From Favolaschia claudopus (lineage: Eukaryota > Basidiomycota > Agaricomycetes > Agaricales > Mycenaceae): a stretch of 64,000 nucleotides of DNA. The position numbers and the translations under genes are program-made. This document shows, in pieces, positions 53,092 through 63,533 of this stretch (position 1 is its first letter; every line of letters starts with the position of its first letter). The stretch lies in NCBI GenBank assembly GCA_037176885.1, contig JAWWNJ010000160.1, forward strand, positions 434,001-498,000. The letters run 5' to 3'. Under the pieces are notes generated by a model. It was not told the origin of the DNA, made no database searches, and worked only from the letters and a program-made list of their open reading frames with translations.

Positions 53092-54059
53092 GACCGACGA
53101 AGGCCCGGAGATACCCTGTGGTCCGGAAACCGGAGCCGGAGTCCGGAGGGCCGGAGCTCGGGGCCTGGAGGGTCGGGGAACCGTAGGAATAGAGCCCAGG
53201 GAACCCGGGAAGGGCGCTAGAGCCAGGGCGAGACAGCAGGAGCATCGAGGCTTGGGTGACAGAACCGCTGGGGCTTGGCCCAGTTCCGGGGGAGCGTGGG
53301 AAGCCGGGCCGGGGACCGGGGGACCGGAGCCAGAAGGCCGGAGGTCCGGACGACCAGAGCTCGGGGTACCAGAGCTCTCGGAGGGCTAGAAGTTGGCTAG
53401 AAGTCTGACCGGAAGACCAGTCGGGAACCGGGTTGCGCTGAGCACTAGCTGTAGGAGCGCAGGGTTGACAGGAGTATGTCGAGGAGGGGAACGGAGGCAT
53501 ACTGTACGTAATGACAGCATGTGGCATGGGCCTCTACGGCAATACGCCATGCACAGGGAACGGGGGTCGGAAGGAGGAAGATGTGACGAAGGGGGAAGTC
53601 TGGAGGGAGTAGTGTTCCCAAGAAGGCTGGAGTGATGCAAGGAATAGCGGAGCGGGTCGGGGAAGCGGGAGGTTCCCCTGACAGTGGCGGATAAATCAGC
53701 AGCATAGGCACTGCGTTGTAAATTTGAAGGGTTTTGAAGGCCAATTTCGCCAGAATCGGTGTAACTTCCCTTTTCGCGAGGACGGCGCGGTAGAAGAGTT
53801 GCAGGTTGATTCCGAAATCAAACCTAGCAGGACTCAGAAAAAATGGCCAGATCACAAACAACCTACCATTGGCTGATTCGTAGGATGAATTCCGTAGGTT
53901 GATTTTTTTCAACCAAGCGTAGATTGGTAGATAGGTTGATTTCAATAGGTTGATTTGATCAACCTTTCGTAGGCTAGCTTGTAGGATGTTTTCTCTAGGT
54001 TGTTTTTCGCCAAGTAGGGCGGCTCTCCGGATCAGGAAGCAAGCACGGTCACATGATTG
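53092..54059. other. G-rich and TAGGTTGATTT repeat tract
   Basis: 53095-53400 is strongly G-rich (many CCGGAG/GGGAAC words) and gives a spurious proline-rich minus frame. 53870-54005 contains TAGGTTGATTT four or five times with intervening CAACC words that can pair. No gene. Confidence 0.6.
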
Positions 54060-54821
54060 TCATTTACCTGGCACATTCTGAGACGGGAGAAGCCCAGCAG
54101 CACGAGCCCGCACGTGCGATTCGTACTGGCGGTACGCTCGGGTCCGCCAAGCCATGTAGTCGCGGAGGTCCGGGGGGTCGCTGGACGAGGTGATGGCCGC
54201 ATTGATGGCAGGGTCAAGGCCAGAGCGGAACTTGGTGACCTTGACCAACGCGTCAGCAAACCCAGCAAGGTCGAAGAGGTCTTCAAAGTCATCAGTGTAC
54301 TTGAAGACATCCCGGGAGCCCATATAGTATGCCCTAGACTCGAGTTTGTGTAGGGCGTGGTCCTGCTCGTTCTCCTCGACAAAGCGTGAGCAGAACTCCT
54401 TGGTGAAGGCGTCCCAGGTGAGGAAGGGGAAAGGGGTTTTGATGGACTTCAGCCCATTTTTGCGCAAAGTCTTGGACATAAAGGACATGGTGAAACGCAC
54501 TGCCTTCTCCTCGGACATCTCGCCACCTTCGACAAACGCCTCCGGAACCAGTCGGATGTAAGTCCGAGCTGAGTGAAGGAAGGCCCGGCCAGCCGAGCGG
54601 TCGCCGACAAAGACGAAAGGGGGGTTCGGTCGAAGGACCGTTTTTGCTGCCGGGGTGAGGTTGGCAAGGTGGGTTCTAGAGAGGGGGAGGAGGGGGCAAG
54701 ATTCGCGGTTTGCGCGTCCGAGACAGCAGAGGAGGAGTCCGACGAAGCGTCTGAAAAATCGCCAAAGCGCGCAATCTTGACCAGTTAATCCCTTGGAGCC
54801 TTTCTTCTGCTGTAAGGGCAA
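54060..54821 (-). pseudogene. Ty3/gypsy Gag fragment
   Basis: The minus strand encodes RAGRAFLHSARTYIRLVPEA, AVRFTMSFMSKTLRKNG, FPFLTWDAFTKEFCSRFVEE, HALHKLESRAYYMGSRDVFK and RSGLDPAINAAI, the retrotransposon Gag domain pattern (W..F...F...F........A...L..L.Q.....V..Y...F..L). There is no CCHC knuckle; the frame stops after LLPSQNVPGK. The N-terminus runs straight out of an LTR fragment (54812-55028) without a leader, so a deletion has joined LTR to gag. Capsid-forming protein of the element; this copy is truncated. Confidence 0.8.
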
Positions 54822-55028
54822 CCTTTAGGACCCGAGATGTCTCGAGGGTCTAGCGAGGGAGAATCCAAAGTTAATTAAGAAGCTACTAAGAATACATCAC
54901 AGCGCACCTAGCGAGGGAGAATCCAAAGAGAAGAAAGGCTGAGGATTCCCACGCTACGTGCAGTAAACATATAGTAACTAGTTCCCACAAGCTCGGAGCA
55001 ATCGGCAATGATCCCGGGCCAAGTCACA
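54812..55028 (-). repeat. Gypsy LTR fragment
   Basis: Inverted copy of 43763-43982 (GGATTCTCCCTCGCTAG twice, GAGACATCTCGGGTCC), starting TGTGACTTGGCCCGGG at 55028 on the minus strand. It precedes the gag fragment in the same orientation. Confidence 0.85.
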
Positions 55029-55048
55029 TGTCTTACTCCACGATGACA

Positions 55049-56548
55049 TACACCGCCAACCGTTTGACGGTGGAAATCCACCGAATCTGAAATCTGTGGA
55101 ATTCCTGCGGCAGAATCCCTGGAAATGTGGTCGAAACCGGTGGAAATTCACTGGTCGGCAAGTCGCTGGAAATCCACAGGAAGATTCGGTGGGTTGCCAG
55201 CGGTCGGCAATGGCATCAAGCACGCGACTGAGGCCATGTAGTGACTTCAGTGTGACTGCACTGTCCACTGCGCAAGGGGCACCCATCCTTAAAATCTTGG
55301 ACACGAGGTCGGAAAACTGACTTAAGGCTCGGTCGAGGCCCACCCCCGGTACGTAAGTGTTACATAATCCCCAAAACGGGTAATTCCCATCAAAAACTGA
55401 GAAGATTTGTCCTTCGGGATTTGGATTGTACCAGCACACTTCGGGGACGCTTTGGTGCTCAAACGTGTTATCCCACACAATTTTGCCTCCCAGCTGGCCA
55501 AAAGTTGCCGTTCGGGTCTGGTCGTGGGATACATAATATATTATGTAATCAAATATTTTCTGTTACTTTTTTTTTGACCTTCGGAAACGCGTTTTTAGAC
55601 CAATCAGAGGCTGGGTCGGAAAAGTGAAATAAGGTACTTCAGACCCCCACCCCCCTCTAACCCCGTGTCTCGGGTTTTGCCGGTGGGTGCCCCTTGCCAC
55701 TGCGGCAAATGAGGGGGCTACCAGTCAAGGGGGTACTGAAACCAAAAAAAAACACCTCACGCTGCTTTTTTTATTAGAGACCCTTCTCTGGGAACCACCC
55801 TACCACGTGACGTCCAAATAGGGAAATTACCATCAAATCTAACTATTTCTCAGTCACTTTTCATCTGAATGCTCTAAAACAGGTCCACAGAGGTTGGTAT
55901 AACGAAGAGCCCTTCTTTGCAGCACTCAAGTTGTGACTTGAAAATTGAACATATACTGAGTGTGCTTTAGCCAAACACAGCCAAGCTGATGGCTGATCCT
56001 TCCATATTGGGACGACTTGACAAGAACGGCTTATTTTGACGGAAGAATGCCCAGAACTCGTTGACAATATCAGAAACAGCACATTTTACTCGTTTTGAAG
56101 CCTTCCAGGGTCATTTCCCTGCAAAAACTAAAACGTCATTATTTTTTTTTATCGGCCTTCTGGGCTGACCCACCCTCCCTAGCCGGTGTGCCGGCTTCTC
56201 CGGCCCGCACCCCCTTGCTACCAGTGCACTTTAGGTTGTTCAAGGTGGCTCAGTTTTGACTGTTCAACCAATCTGAGAGCTAGCATCGTGTTCAGGGCGG
56301 AAAATTGAACAGAAGAGTGAAGTAAAAGGGACAAGCAGCCAGGGTGGATAGGTAGCCGCACAATATAGACTGACTACTTTCCCCTTCCCTCAAGCATTCT
56401 TGGCATAGTAGTAACGGCCATGGGTTGTTCCTTCAAGTTCTTACACATTTTTGCGACTTGCCGACCAGTGGATTTCCACCGAATCTGTTGCTTGTTTCCA
56501 GCGAAAACCAAATCCCTGGAATTCCACCGCCAAACGGTTGGCAGTGTA
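55049..56548. mobile_element. TA-flanked element (1.5 kb), non-autonomous
   Basis: TA-CACCGCCAACCGTTTGACGG and inverse CCGCCAAACGGTTGGCAGTG-TA. Arms of about 140 bp share GGTGGAAATCCACTGGTCGG and GATTCGGTGG. TA at 55049-55050 and 56547-56548. The ~1.2-kb interior contains no recognisable transposase. Confidence 0.82.
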
Positions 56549-56754
56549 GGGCTTTGGGGATTTGACAGGAAAGTGGGAAATCTGCAGGAGGCCTGCGTCA
56601 TAGGTGGCTGTGTAGTGCCAAAAGAGGGAGTTCCCCTGACAAAATCAGCGGAAACAGCGTGTGTAATATTTCGCAAGAGGGTGTGCATTTTTTTCTACCT
56701 TGGCTACGCCATTTTCATTTTGATGGCTCCTCAAGGGAATTCAAACTCAGATCG

Positions 56755-57486
56755 ACCGGTCTCTCTGTGAACGATTTGTCTTCACACGAGAGATCGGTCA
56801 CCGGTCTATCCAACTCTGGCTCGGACTCGCGCGCATCTTTCCGTTCCCATTCCAGGTCAGGGACACCGGCTGCTGCCCATGCCGGAATAGCGAGAGCTGC
56901 TGCTCGTTTTCGCAATGTTTCACAGTCACTTGATTTCTCAGATAATGCGAACACTGGCGCTGTGGTTCAGACTGTCGAAGACGAGATGAAGCACTACATG
57001 ACTAGTCCAATACCTTCACGTCAGCAAACAGACATGATCGGATACTGGACAGTGAGTACAGCATCATTTCATACTCAAACCACCGCTCTAGTGACGTTGT
57101 CAGAATCACGGGAAACCGACCTAGGCCTGGCCCAGGATCTACCGTCTATTCTGTGATTATGCTCCCATCCAAGCGACATCGGTTCCTTCCGAGCGCGTTT
57201 TCTCTTCGTCGGCGGAGACTGATACGAAACGGCGCAATCGTATCAGTCCCATTCTGATGGAGGCGTTACAGATGCTCAAATTTAACTTCAAGAAATCACG
57301 ACTCAACTTCATGTCGGGATGGCAGTCCAATCCGGCAGCAGAAGACGATAAAGATTGGTTGCGAAAGCTTGTTGCGAGTACTACAGAACCGGAGAGAGCC
57401 GGTGCTCGCTCACAACTTACATTTTCTCTGGAATTTGCGGACAACGAGTACGTAGATATGCCAGAGGACAGACTTGTGCAACATTA
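56755..57486 (+). pseudogene. hAT transposase, C-terminal part with dimerisation domain
   Basis: Encodes VEDEMKHYMTSPIPSRQQTD and MIGYW, then an intron (about 57051-57103, GTGAGT..GTCAG), a short exon ending QDLPSIL, and in another frame DYAPIQATSVPSERVFSSSA then ETDTKRRNRISPILMEALQM, the hAT dimerisation domain (P.QA.S..SER.FS..G......R..L.P..........K). The frame breaks at about 57154, where a single missing base turns ..LPSILCDYAP into a stop. The tail ends MPEDRLVQH at 57486. The BED finger and RNase H-like core are absent. Dead fragment. Confidence 0.82.
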
Positions 57487-57525
57487 ACTATCATTTCTAC
57501 ATCCTGTCGATATGTTACTACATTC

Positions 57526-57695
57526 TACAGTCGAAGCTGTCATAACCCATAGTTCTCATAACCCATAATCTGCCTTAACCCATACATTTCTCTGCAATTT
57601 TGACTGACTTTTGGCTGGGATAACCCATAAATCTGCCATACCCCATACCTTTTCAGCCCCACCGAGGCCTATGGGTTATGACAGCTTCGACTGTA
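57526..57695. mobile_element. TA-flanked MITE (170 bp)
   Basis: TA-CAGTCGAAGCTGTCATAAC and the inverse, TA at 57526-57527 and 57694-57695. ATAACCCATA recurs four times inside. CAGT start and TA duplication fit Tc1/mariner. It lies 40 bp after the hAT remnant. Confidence 0.9.
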
Positions 57696-57747
57696 CCTAT
57701 GTTACCTATACCTCGAATGTGCTTATATCATCTCCTGTCAGTTTGTA

Positions 57748-57885
57748 CAGAAATCGGCCGACTTGAGCGACTCGAGTCCACTTCGAGCAACTTCAAATGA
57801 CTTGGGTGCACCCAAGTCGAGTCGAGTCGAGTCGAGTCCTTCCCGAAGTCGACTTTTCAAGTCGAGACTCGACTTTCTGAGTAAC
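57748..57885. repeat. GAGTC/GACTC-rich repeat
   Basis: Includes a GAGTC pentanucleotide tandem (57817-57838) and inverted CAAGTCGAGTC/GACTCGACTT words, similar in style to the interior of the 7.67-kb MITE (GACTTCAAGTTGG). Possibly a worn palindromic MITE. Confidence 0.6.
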
Positions 57886-57899
57886 GGCTGGATACCTCG

Positions 57900-58600
57900 G
57901 GGGCCTGTGCTTAAGGCTTATGTTAAGGCCTTAATAAGCCTTAACCTCAATAAGGCCTTATCCCTTAGGGCGAACACTGCCCTGGTTTGACTCCCAGCGG
58001 CCTGAGGAATGTTCTACATCACGCTAAAACACAAAGTTCCGTCACCTTTCCTTGGTCCGAGGCTCTGGGCGCCGGTTATCTGCATGTGGCTGTGCAATCG
58101 GTCATTTTCTTTGGGTCCGCCAAGGGTCCGCCATTTACAAGTTGGATAGTTACAATCAAATTGAGTCGTTTGCCGCAGTGTTCGAGGCAGATCAAGTTTG
58201 TTTCCCCGTGAATCATTTGTTTGGAACTTTCCCACACCTAATCGGGTCGTCGAGAAGTGATGGATGGTACGTTTAGCCCAAAAAAATTAGTGCACGCCAG
58301 GTAGCTACAGATACTGTATAGCTCTATGGCTTTTAAAAAATTTACCCCAAATTCAGGTGAATTTTGGTCTTCACTGTGTTGGGTGAAACCGCCTTTTTCG
58401 GCTTGATTCCCCGCGAAAACCGAATTTCGCCATGCCGCCCCGTGAAATTCAGTGGCCGCAGAAAATACTGCAACACGTGGTTCTGAGGTATTCAGAGCGT
58501 CTTTTGACGCAAACAAAGTGCTAGACAAGGAATACGAGTGAAATATTTTTTTCTGCGCAACTTACCCCACACCCTTATATGGTAGTCGAGAGGTGATGAG
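57900..58600. other. Interval without recognised gene
   Basis: 57905-57965 has TAAGGCCTTA-type inverted words. GTCGTCGAGAAGTGATGGATGG (58246) and GTCGAGAGGTGATGAGTGG (58585) are similar in direct orientation. Nothing else supportable. Confidence 0.4.
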
Positions 58601-59443
58601 TGGCACTGTGAGAAAATGAAGGTGAGCAATCATATTCCAATATACTCCATATTCCATGATTATCAATCGCAACGACTGAGCATTGCCAGCCGCGTGAAAT
58701 TCTCCCTGCAAATCAGGCCATGGATGATAAAATCGGCGAGCTGCGTGAGAAGTGGAAGTGCGAAACTCCGGGAGCTGGCTGTGGCAGCGCCCATTGCTTC
58801 TTTAGAGTTACTCCGGCGTCCGAGCTCGAGCCCGAGACCGAGCTTTAGCGATAAGTATCCAACCCACTATCCGCTGTTCCATCCGCATTTCAAATCCTGG
58901 GCCGCGGCGGACATCTCTCCCTGATTTTATATGTCAAATTGAATTGTTTATCAGCTCAAAGGCCCGCAGTTCGCCGACAAGAATAATCCTCCGAACAATG
59001 AGACGTTTGATATGCTCTATACTCAAGATGCTGCACCTGCTGCTCGCTCGCCCCTTGTTCAACGCCGTCTCGATCTTCAAGCTAAAAACACGCCACAGGC
59101 ACCTCAAGTTAATTTTAATTTTCCTGCTGAGCTTCTGAACGTGTTGCGTCCTCCCTCCGCACCTGCACCCGCACCTGCTGCTGCTCTCCCACCTGTTGCT
59201 CCATTGTCCAGCCCGACGCTCACTCCCTTCGGCCCTATTCCCGGCGATCAAATGTCGATCCTACAATTCTGTGTTCTCTATGATCTCGACGACGACATCG
59301 CAACCCGTTTTGAACAAAACAAATTCAAGAAAACCAGTGCGTTCAAATTTTTCGCGATGGATCAGCTGAAGGACATGGGATTTGTTTGGGGAGAGATTGC
59401 GGAATTGGAAGCGGCGATTGAGAAGTGGTCGAAGGTAGCGTGA
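58600..59443 (+). CDS. Hypothetical protein with CxxH-type N-terminus and SAM-like C-terminus
   Basis: Segments: DDKIGELREKWKCETPGAGC and GSAHCFF (a C..C..H-C cluster), then in another frame DKYPTHYPLFHPHFKSWAAA, an intron ending TTATCAG at about 58952, and exon 58953-59443 encoding LKGPQFADKNNPPNNETFDM, a proline/alanine-rich linker (PAPAPAAALPPVAPL) and MSILQFCVLYDLDDDIATRF plus KDMGFVWGEIAELEAAIEKW, which resembles a small SAM-like helical domain. It ends TGA 59441-59443. The N-terminal frame change near 58800-58850 may be an intron or frameshift. I recall similar unnamed proteins in mushrooms but cannot assign a function. Confidence 0.5.
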
Positions 59444-59496
59444 CAATGGACAGGTGTAAATTACTGTATTCGTCGCTTTAGCATGTACAATCACGT

Positions 59497-60050
59497 TTAA
59501 AAATAGCCTGCATGAATGAAGTACCCTAGCGCGTCGCATTCCGTGAGAATGTTCATCGCCTCGAGCATATCATATATCAATCCGTGCGGTTCATCATCAG
59601 GTCCGTAAGAAAATATGTCTTTGTTACGTCGAATCCATGCCTTGATCTGCGCAAAGGCCTCTTCGATAGGGTTAAAGTCTGGAGAGTAAGGGGGTAGATA
59701 GATGAGCCGCACACCTGTAACCGGTAAGCATTTTAATGTTGCGCAAACAGTGGCACATTTCTCACCGTAATGGTCGCAAAGCTCCCGGACATTTGCCCCG
59801 TAGTGTATCTTAGCATTGTCCATCACTAGCACACTGAGCGGTCCTGGATATGGCGAGCACAAAGGCATCTGTATCGGCGTACGGTATCAGTTAGCCGCCA
59901 AGGCAGATTGAAAACGGAGTATACGACGTACCTAGGGACCACGGGCCCCATACTCTCTCAACACTCCCCGCCGATCGTCGGTCTCCACGCGGCTCACACC
60001 ACGGCATTCGCGCTGGGCTGCATTCGACAATGTCAGCTAATAGCGAGTGT
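59497..60050 (-). pseudogene. IS630/Tc1-type DDE transposase, C-terminal half
   Basis: Minus frame at 59868-59497: NPYPGPLSVLVMDNAKIHYG-like start (LSVLVMDNAKIHYG), then GVRLIYLPPYSPDFNPIEEA and FAQIKAWIRRN. VMDNAKIH holds the second catalytic Asp and YSPDFNPIEEAF the third acidic residue of the IS630-Tc1-mariner DDE superfamily. Upstream (59880-60030) diverged frames read VETDDRRGVLREYGARGP, the block that follows the first Asp, with a stop and frame change. The N-terminal DNA-binding part is missing. Such an enzyme generates TA duplications, fitting the many TA-flanked MITEs here, though which MITE it served is unknown. Confidence 0.82.
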
Positions 60051-60065
60051 GCTTGGACAGATCCC

Positions 60066-60457
60066 GACTCACCGTCGACGGTGAGTCGAGGAAAGATCAT
60101 GAATTTCAAAGAATTTTCATGACCCGAACATCATGAATTTCAAGACAAAATGTCAGTGTGTCGTCACCAACCATCATGAAAAATCTTGAAATTCATGACA
60201 ATTATGGGCCTCTTCATGACGTTTGTTATGAGTTCCGGGATTCATGACGTTTTGTTAGGGTCCAGGTCATGAATTTCAGGAAATCTTTTATGGTCGTCTG
60301 GTGTTGTCTTGCAATTTTGTGAAAACATCATGAATGGGCCCATAATCGTCATGAATTTCACGATTTTTCATGGTATTTGGTAAGGACATACTGACGTTTT
60401 GTCTTGAAATTCATGATGCTCAGGTCATGAAAATTCTTTGAAATTCACGATCTTTCC
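60066..60457. repeat. Perfect 22-bp palindrome plus 368-bp fold-back
   Basis: 60066-60087 is GACTCACCGTC followed by its exact complement. 60090-60457 is a fold-back with ends GGAAAGATC/GATCTTTCC and arms of about 125-165 bp containing ATGAATTTCAAAGAATTTTC, CATCATGAATTTCAAGAC and AATTATGGGCC in mirrored order. ATGAATTTCA recurs about eight times. No TA or other duplication at the ends. Confidence 0.85.
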
Positions 60458-60459
60458 TT

Positions 60460-61498
60460 CCCACAGTGGTCGTCCACATTGCACCTCCAAAACTCGACTT
60501 CCACTCTCCATCTTAGCGCGATGTCCGGTTGTAGGCATATTATCTCGGAGCCAAGCTCTTTTTTCACGGAGCTAGCATCTTGAGGGGCGTTGAAGCTGTT
60601 GAAGGACAAGATGTCGTTGAGAAAAGCGGGAGGGAAGGAGCGTCGGCTTTCGGTTCCGATACCCCGAACATCATTCACCGCCGACGCGCCCGACGCGCCT
60701 TCTCCTTCTCTTATCCGTTATCGAGGCTCGCTCGTCTCTTGAATATCATCCATCACTTCTACCCGCTAGATTCCGTATCTCGACCTTTCAACTCTTTCCT
60801 CAACTGCAGCTTTGACGACAACCGAACCTCCTCAAGTTTTAGCATGCTTCAATACACCGCGCCATGCATCTCCTCGTTCCCCGCATTGACAACGGCTACG
60901 AAGCGCCGACGCTGAGTCGTCAGAGCTGCTAGTTAGTCATTTATTCGTGCTCCGTTTTGCTTCTTCCGCTGGCATTCCATGCCGATTTCGCTTTTCGCTG
61001 CGCATTTGAGCGGAAGTTCGGCCTCAGGCGCATGGGGCACGCGGAGGCTGGGATTCATGATCTCAAATTTTTTCTCCTTCTTTTGTCGTCGCTGGGGCCG
61101 GAAGCGATTTTGAAGTTTCATTCTTCGTGCGCTGTCGCCGGGGGACTGAGGGATATGGATTCTGGAGCAACACCACAACGAAGACGGTACCGCTACTGCT
61201 CCGCGCCATTCAATCACGGGTGTAGCTGCGGGTGTCTGTCTCATACATCTTCGAGCTCACTCTTCTCGCCGATTCATTCTACAATGCACATCTGGCGGCT
61301 GTCTGTCCCATACACTCTTGTGATCGACCTGCTCGCCACTCCTACCCCATCTCACCGCTCGAGTCGCGGGCGCGTTTTTGAACGCTGCCTTGCTTCTCGC
61401 ATCCTGTCCTACATCTGGCGCTAGCGACGCGTCGCCACGGTTCCTTGGCAATCCGCGTGAACTTGCCGTGCTTAAATGCGCTAGTCATTCCGCTTCCC
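60460..61498. other. Interval with open but unrecognised frames
   Basis: Plus frames at 60580-60915 and 60957-61424 have no recognisable domain; composition is not clearly coding. The 60.58-kb frame may be a diverged host exon. No call made. Confidence 0.35.
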
Positions 61499-61690
61499 GT
61501 ATGGTAGCGGACCGAACTTCATATCAAGCCGGAATTTTGATCAAAATTCTTTGAAACGTGAGATTTAGCAGGAACTTGGGGTGGGTTTATAGGCAAAATT
61601 CGAATTTCAGAGAAAACGGAGTAACCCTACTCTAGGGTTAGAAAAGCGCGAAATTTTTGCGCAAAATTTCAAAAGTGTGTGTACCTAACT
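61499..61690. mobile_element. Half copy of the TGGTTGCGG-family MITE
   Basis: TATGGTAGCGGACCGAACTT, then GAGATTTAGCAGGAACT and TAACCCTACTCTAGGGTTA, match the right half of 48525-49074 in inverse orientation. The other end is not found. Confidence 0.65.
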
Positions 61691-63099
61691 CACGATTTTC
61701 GCGGAAAAGGTATGTTTGGCAGTAATAATGGGTCATAATTATGTTTGGGGGTAATACTGTTGCATAATTGTCCTTTATATTTGAATAAAAATACACAACC
61801 TCGAGAAAAAAACACACCCCTCAGATGCGAAAAGACCCAACTGTTCAACAGCGATAAAATTTGCACAGGTGGCGGTATTCTTACATTATACCCCTCCCTC
61901 CACGATCACATCAAACAAGCACACCGTTATACTTCTCCACAAAAAATCACTCACCCTGGGTGTTCCATTTTTTTACCGGCAGCCGACGACAAGGAAAAAA
62001 AAACTCATCCGTTATGCGCAGAGAAAAAAAAAAGCACCGCCTCTCGAGGCGGAACAAAAGAAGCACACCACCTCAGATCAGGACAAAAAAAAACACACCG
62101 CTGATTTATCGAACAGAAAAAATGCGCAGCTTGTTACTAGTCAGTGGTCGCCTATAACAGGCGCCATGCAGCCCAACTATCTTCATTCCTCAAACCAGTC
62201 AAACACAATGTACGGGCAATCAGTAGAGCGGATCATAGGGTCTGAAAAATAACTAAGAGGAAGATGATATTAGGACGATGATATCTCGGTTGTTGAAAGT
62301 ATAAGACAGTAGATTATTGTCTGTGCAGGTCGATTGCGAGGTAAGTTTACTTTATTAGTGGCACTTTACTTCACGACGCAGAACACGCCTTTGAACTTAT
62401 CCCTAATATTAATCGAACATGCATAGTCTCGGCCTACAGATTCAGTTCCATCCAAGGTTCCATCTTAGTACAGAAACTTAACTCAAGATTGAAGTTTGAA
62501 CAGCCGAACTCGCCTGGGGGTGAACTGAATAAATTCGGCCTCAATATTCAATCAAGGAATTCGAATGGAAAGCATAGATGCTAGTCTGAAATTGTTGGCG
62601 GGGGTCGACCCGGACCTCGGTTTTGTCACAGTTGTAACATCATGTGCATTTCCCCACGCCCCAATGGGGAATGACACGTATGCGCGTCGGTGCTGTGGTA
62701 CGCAGCGACCACCACTGTGAAGGCTTCGCAAGCCTGGGGAAGTATCGGAAGACTGCCCAGCCCATAAATACACATAACTCCGTGCTACTTCACGTTTTGG
62801 GACCATATTCATCAAGTAATATTATGTTCATGGAATGAGTATATTATCTTCGGGATTACGGCCCCGTCCAAAAGTCCCAGATGCTTCACAATGGTAAATA
62901 TAACCCCGGCAAATGTAAATGTGGGGTTTTAAGCCCTCCATGCAGCCAACAAGCTCCATATTGGGCTCAAGTCAAGGCTCAAGTTGGACCGCCAAGTTTT
63001 CCGAACGACGTGTCATTTCCTTATCCGACCGTGTGAACTGGCACGTGTGTCACAGAATCCGAGGTCTTGGATGGCAGGCGCCATCAAGTTCAGACTCTA
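61691..63099. other. AT-rich interval, no gene
   Basis: 61795-62110 is A-rich with repeated AAAAAACACACC-like words that open several lysine-rich frames by chance. 62890-63000 has no recognisable feature. Confidence 0.45.
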
Positions 63100-63533
63100 T
63101 AAGATAGGCCGCATCCATAAACAGCTAGCTGTGACCGTGATTGGTCACAAAAGCCTATTTTTCGACCATCTCCCTCATATCTCGACAACGAAGATGAAAA
63201 TGGAGAATCTGTTCCGTTAATCGACGGACAGGTAGGCTGGCTATGTCCTCCCAAGATTACAAGGCGATTGGGGAAGTATTGACGGAGGAGATAGAATTTT
63301 CGTCAGACCGCTCACAAAATTGGGATTTACAAGATTCCCCATCAAAATTTTATCTCCTCTGTCAATATTGCCTCATTCACCTTGTAATTTTGGGAGGACA
63401 TAGCTAGACTATCTTTCCGTCGATTTACGGAACAGATTTCTCACTTTTGTCCCTGTTGTCGAGATATGAGGGAGATGGTTGAAAGTGTGACGTTGTGACA
63501 GGAGCTTGATGCGTATGGATGCGGCCTATCTTA
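63100..63533. mobile_element. TA-flanked fold-back MITE (434 bp)
   Basis: TA-AGATAGGCCGCATCCATA and its inverse; TA at 63100-63101 and 63532-63533. Arms of about 200 bp share ATCTCCCTCATATCTCGACA, CGACGGA..GGTAG and ATGTCCTCCCAARATTACAA. The centre is about 40 bp. Same six terminal bases as the 19.18-kb element. Confidence 0.88.

Noticed and set aside
53084..53527. 147-codon proline/serine-rich minus frame
   Set aside because: Lies in a G-rich low-complexity tract and begins in the terminal repeat of a MITE.
60957..61424. 155-codon plus frame
   Set aside because: No domain, no supporting splice or promoter signal, and composition similar to the flanking non-coding DNA.
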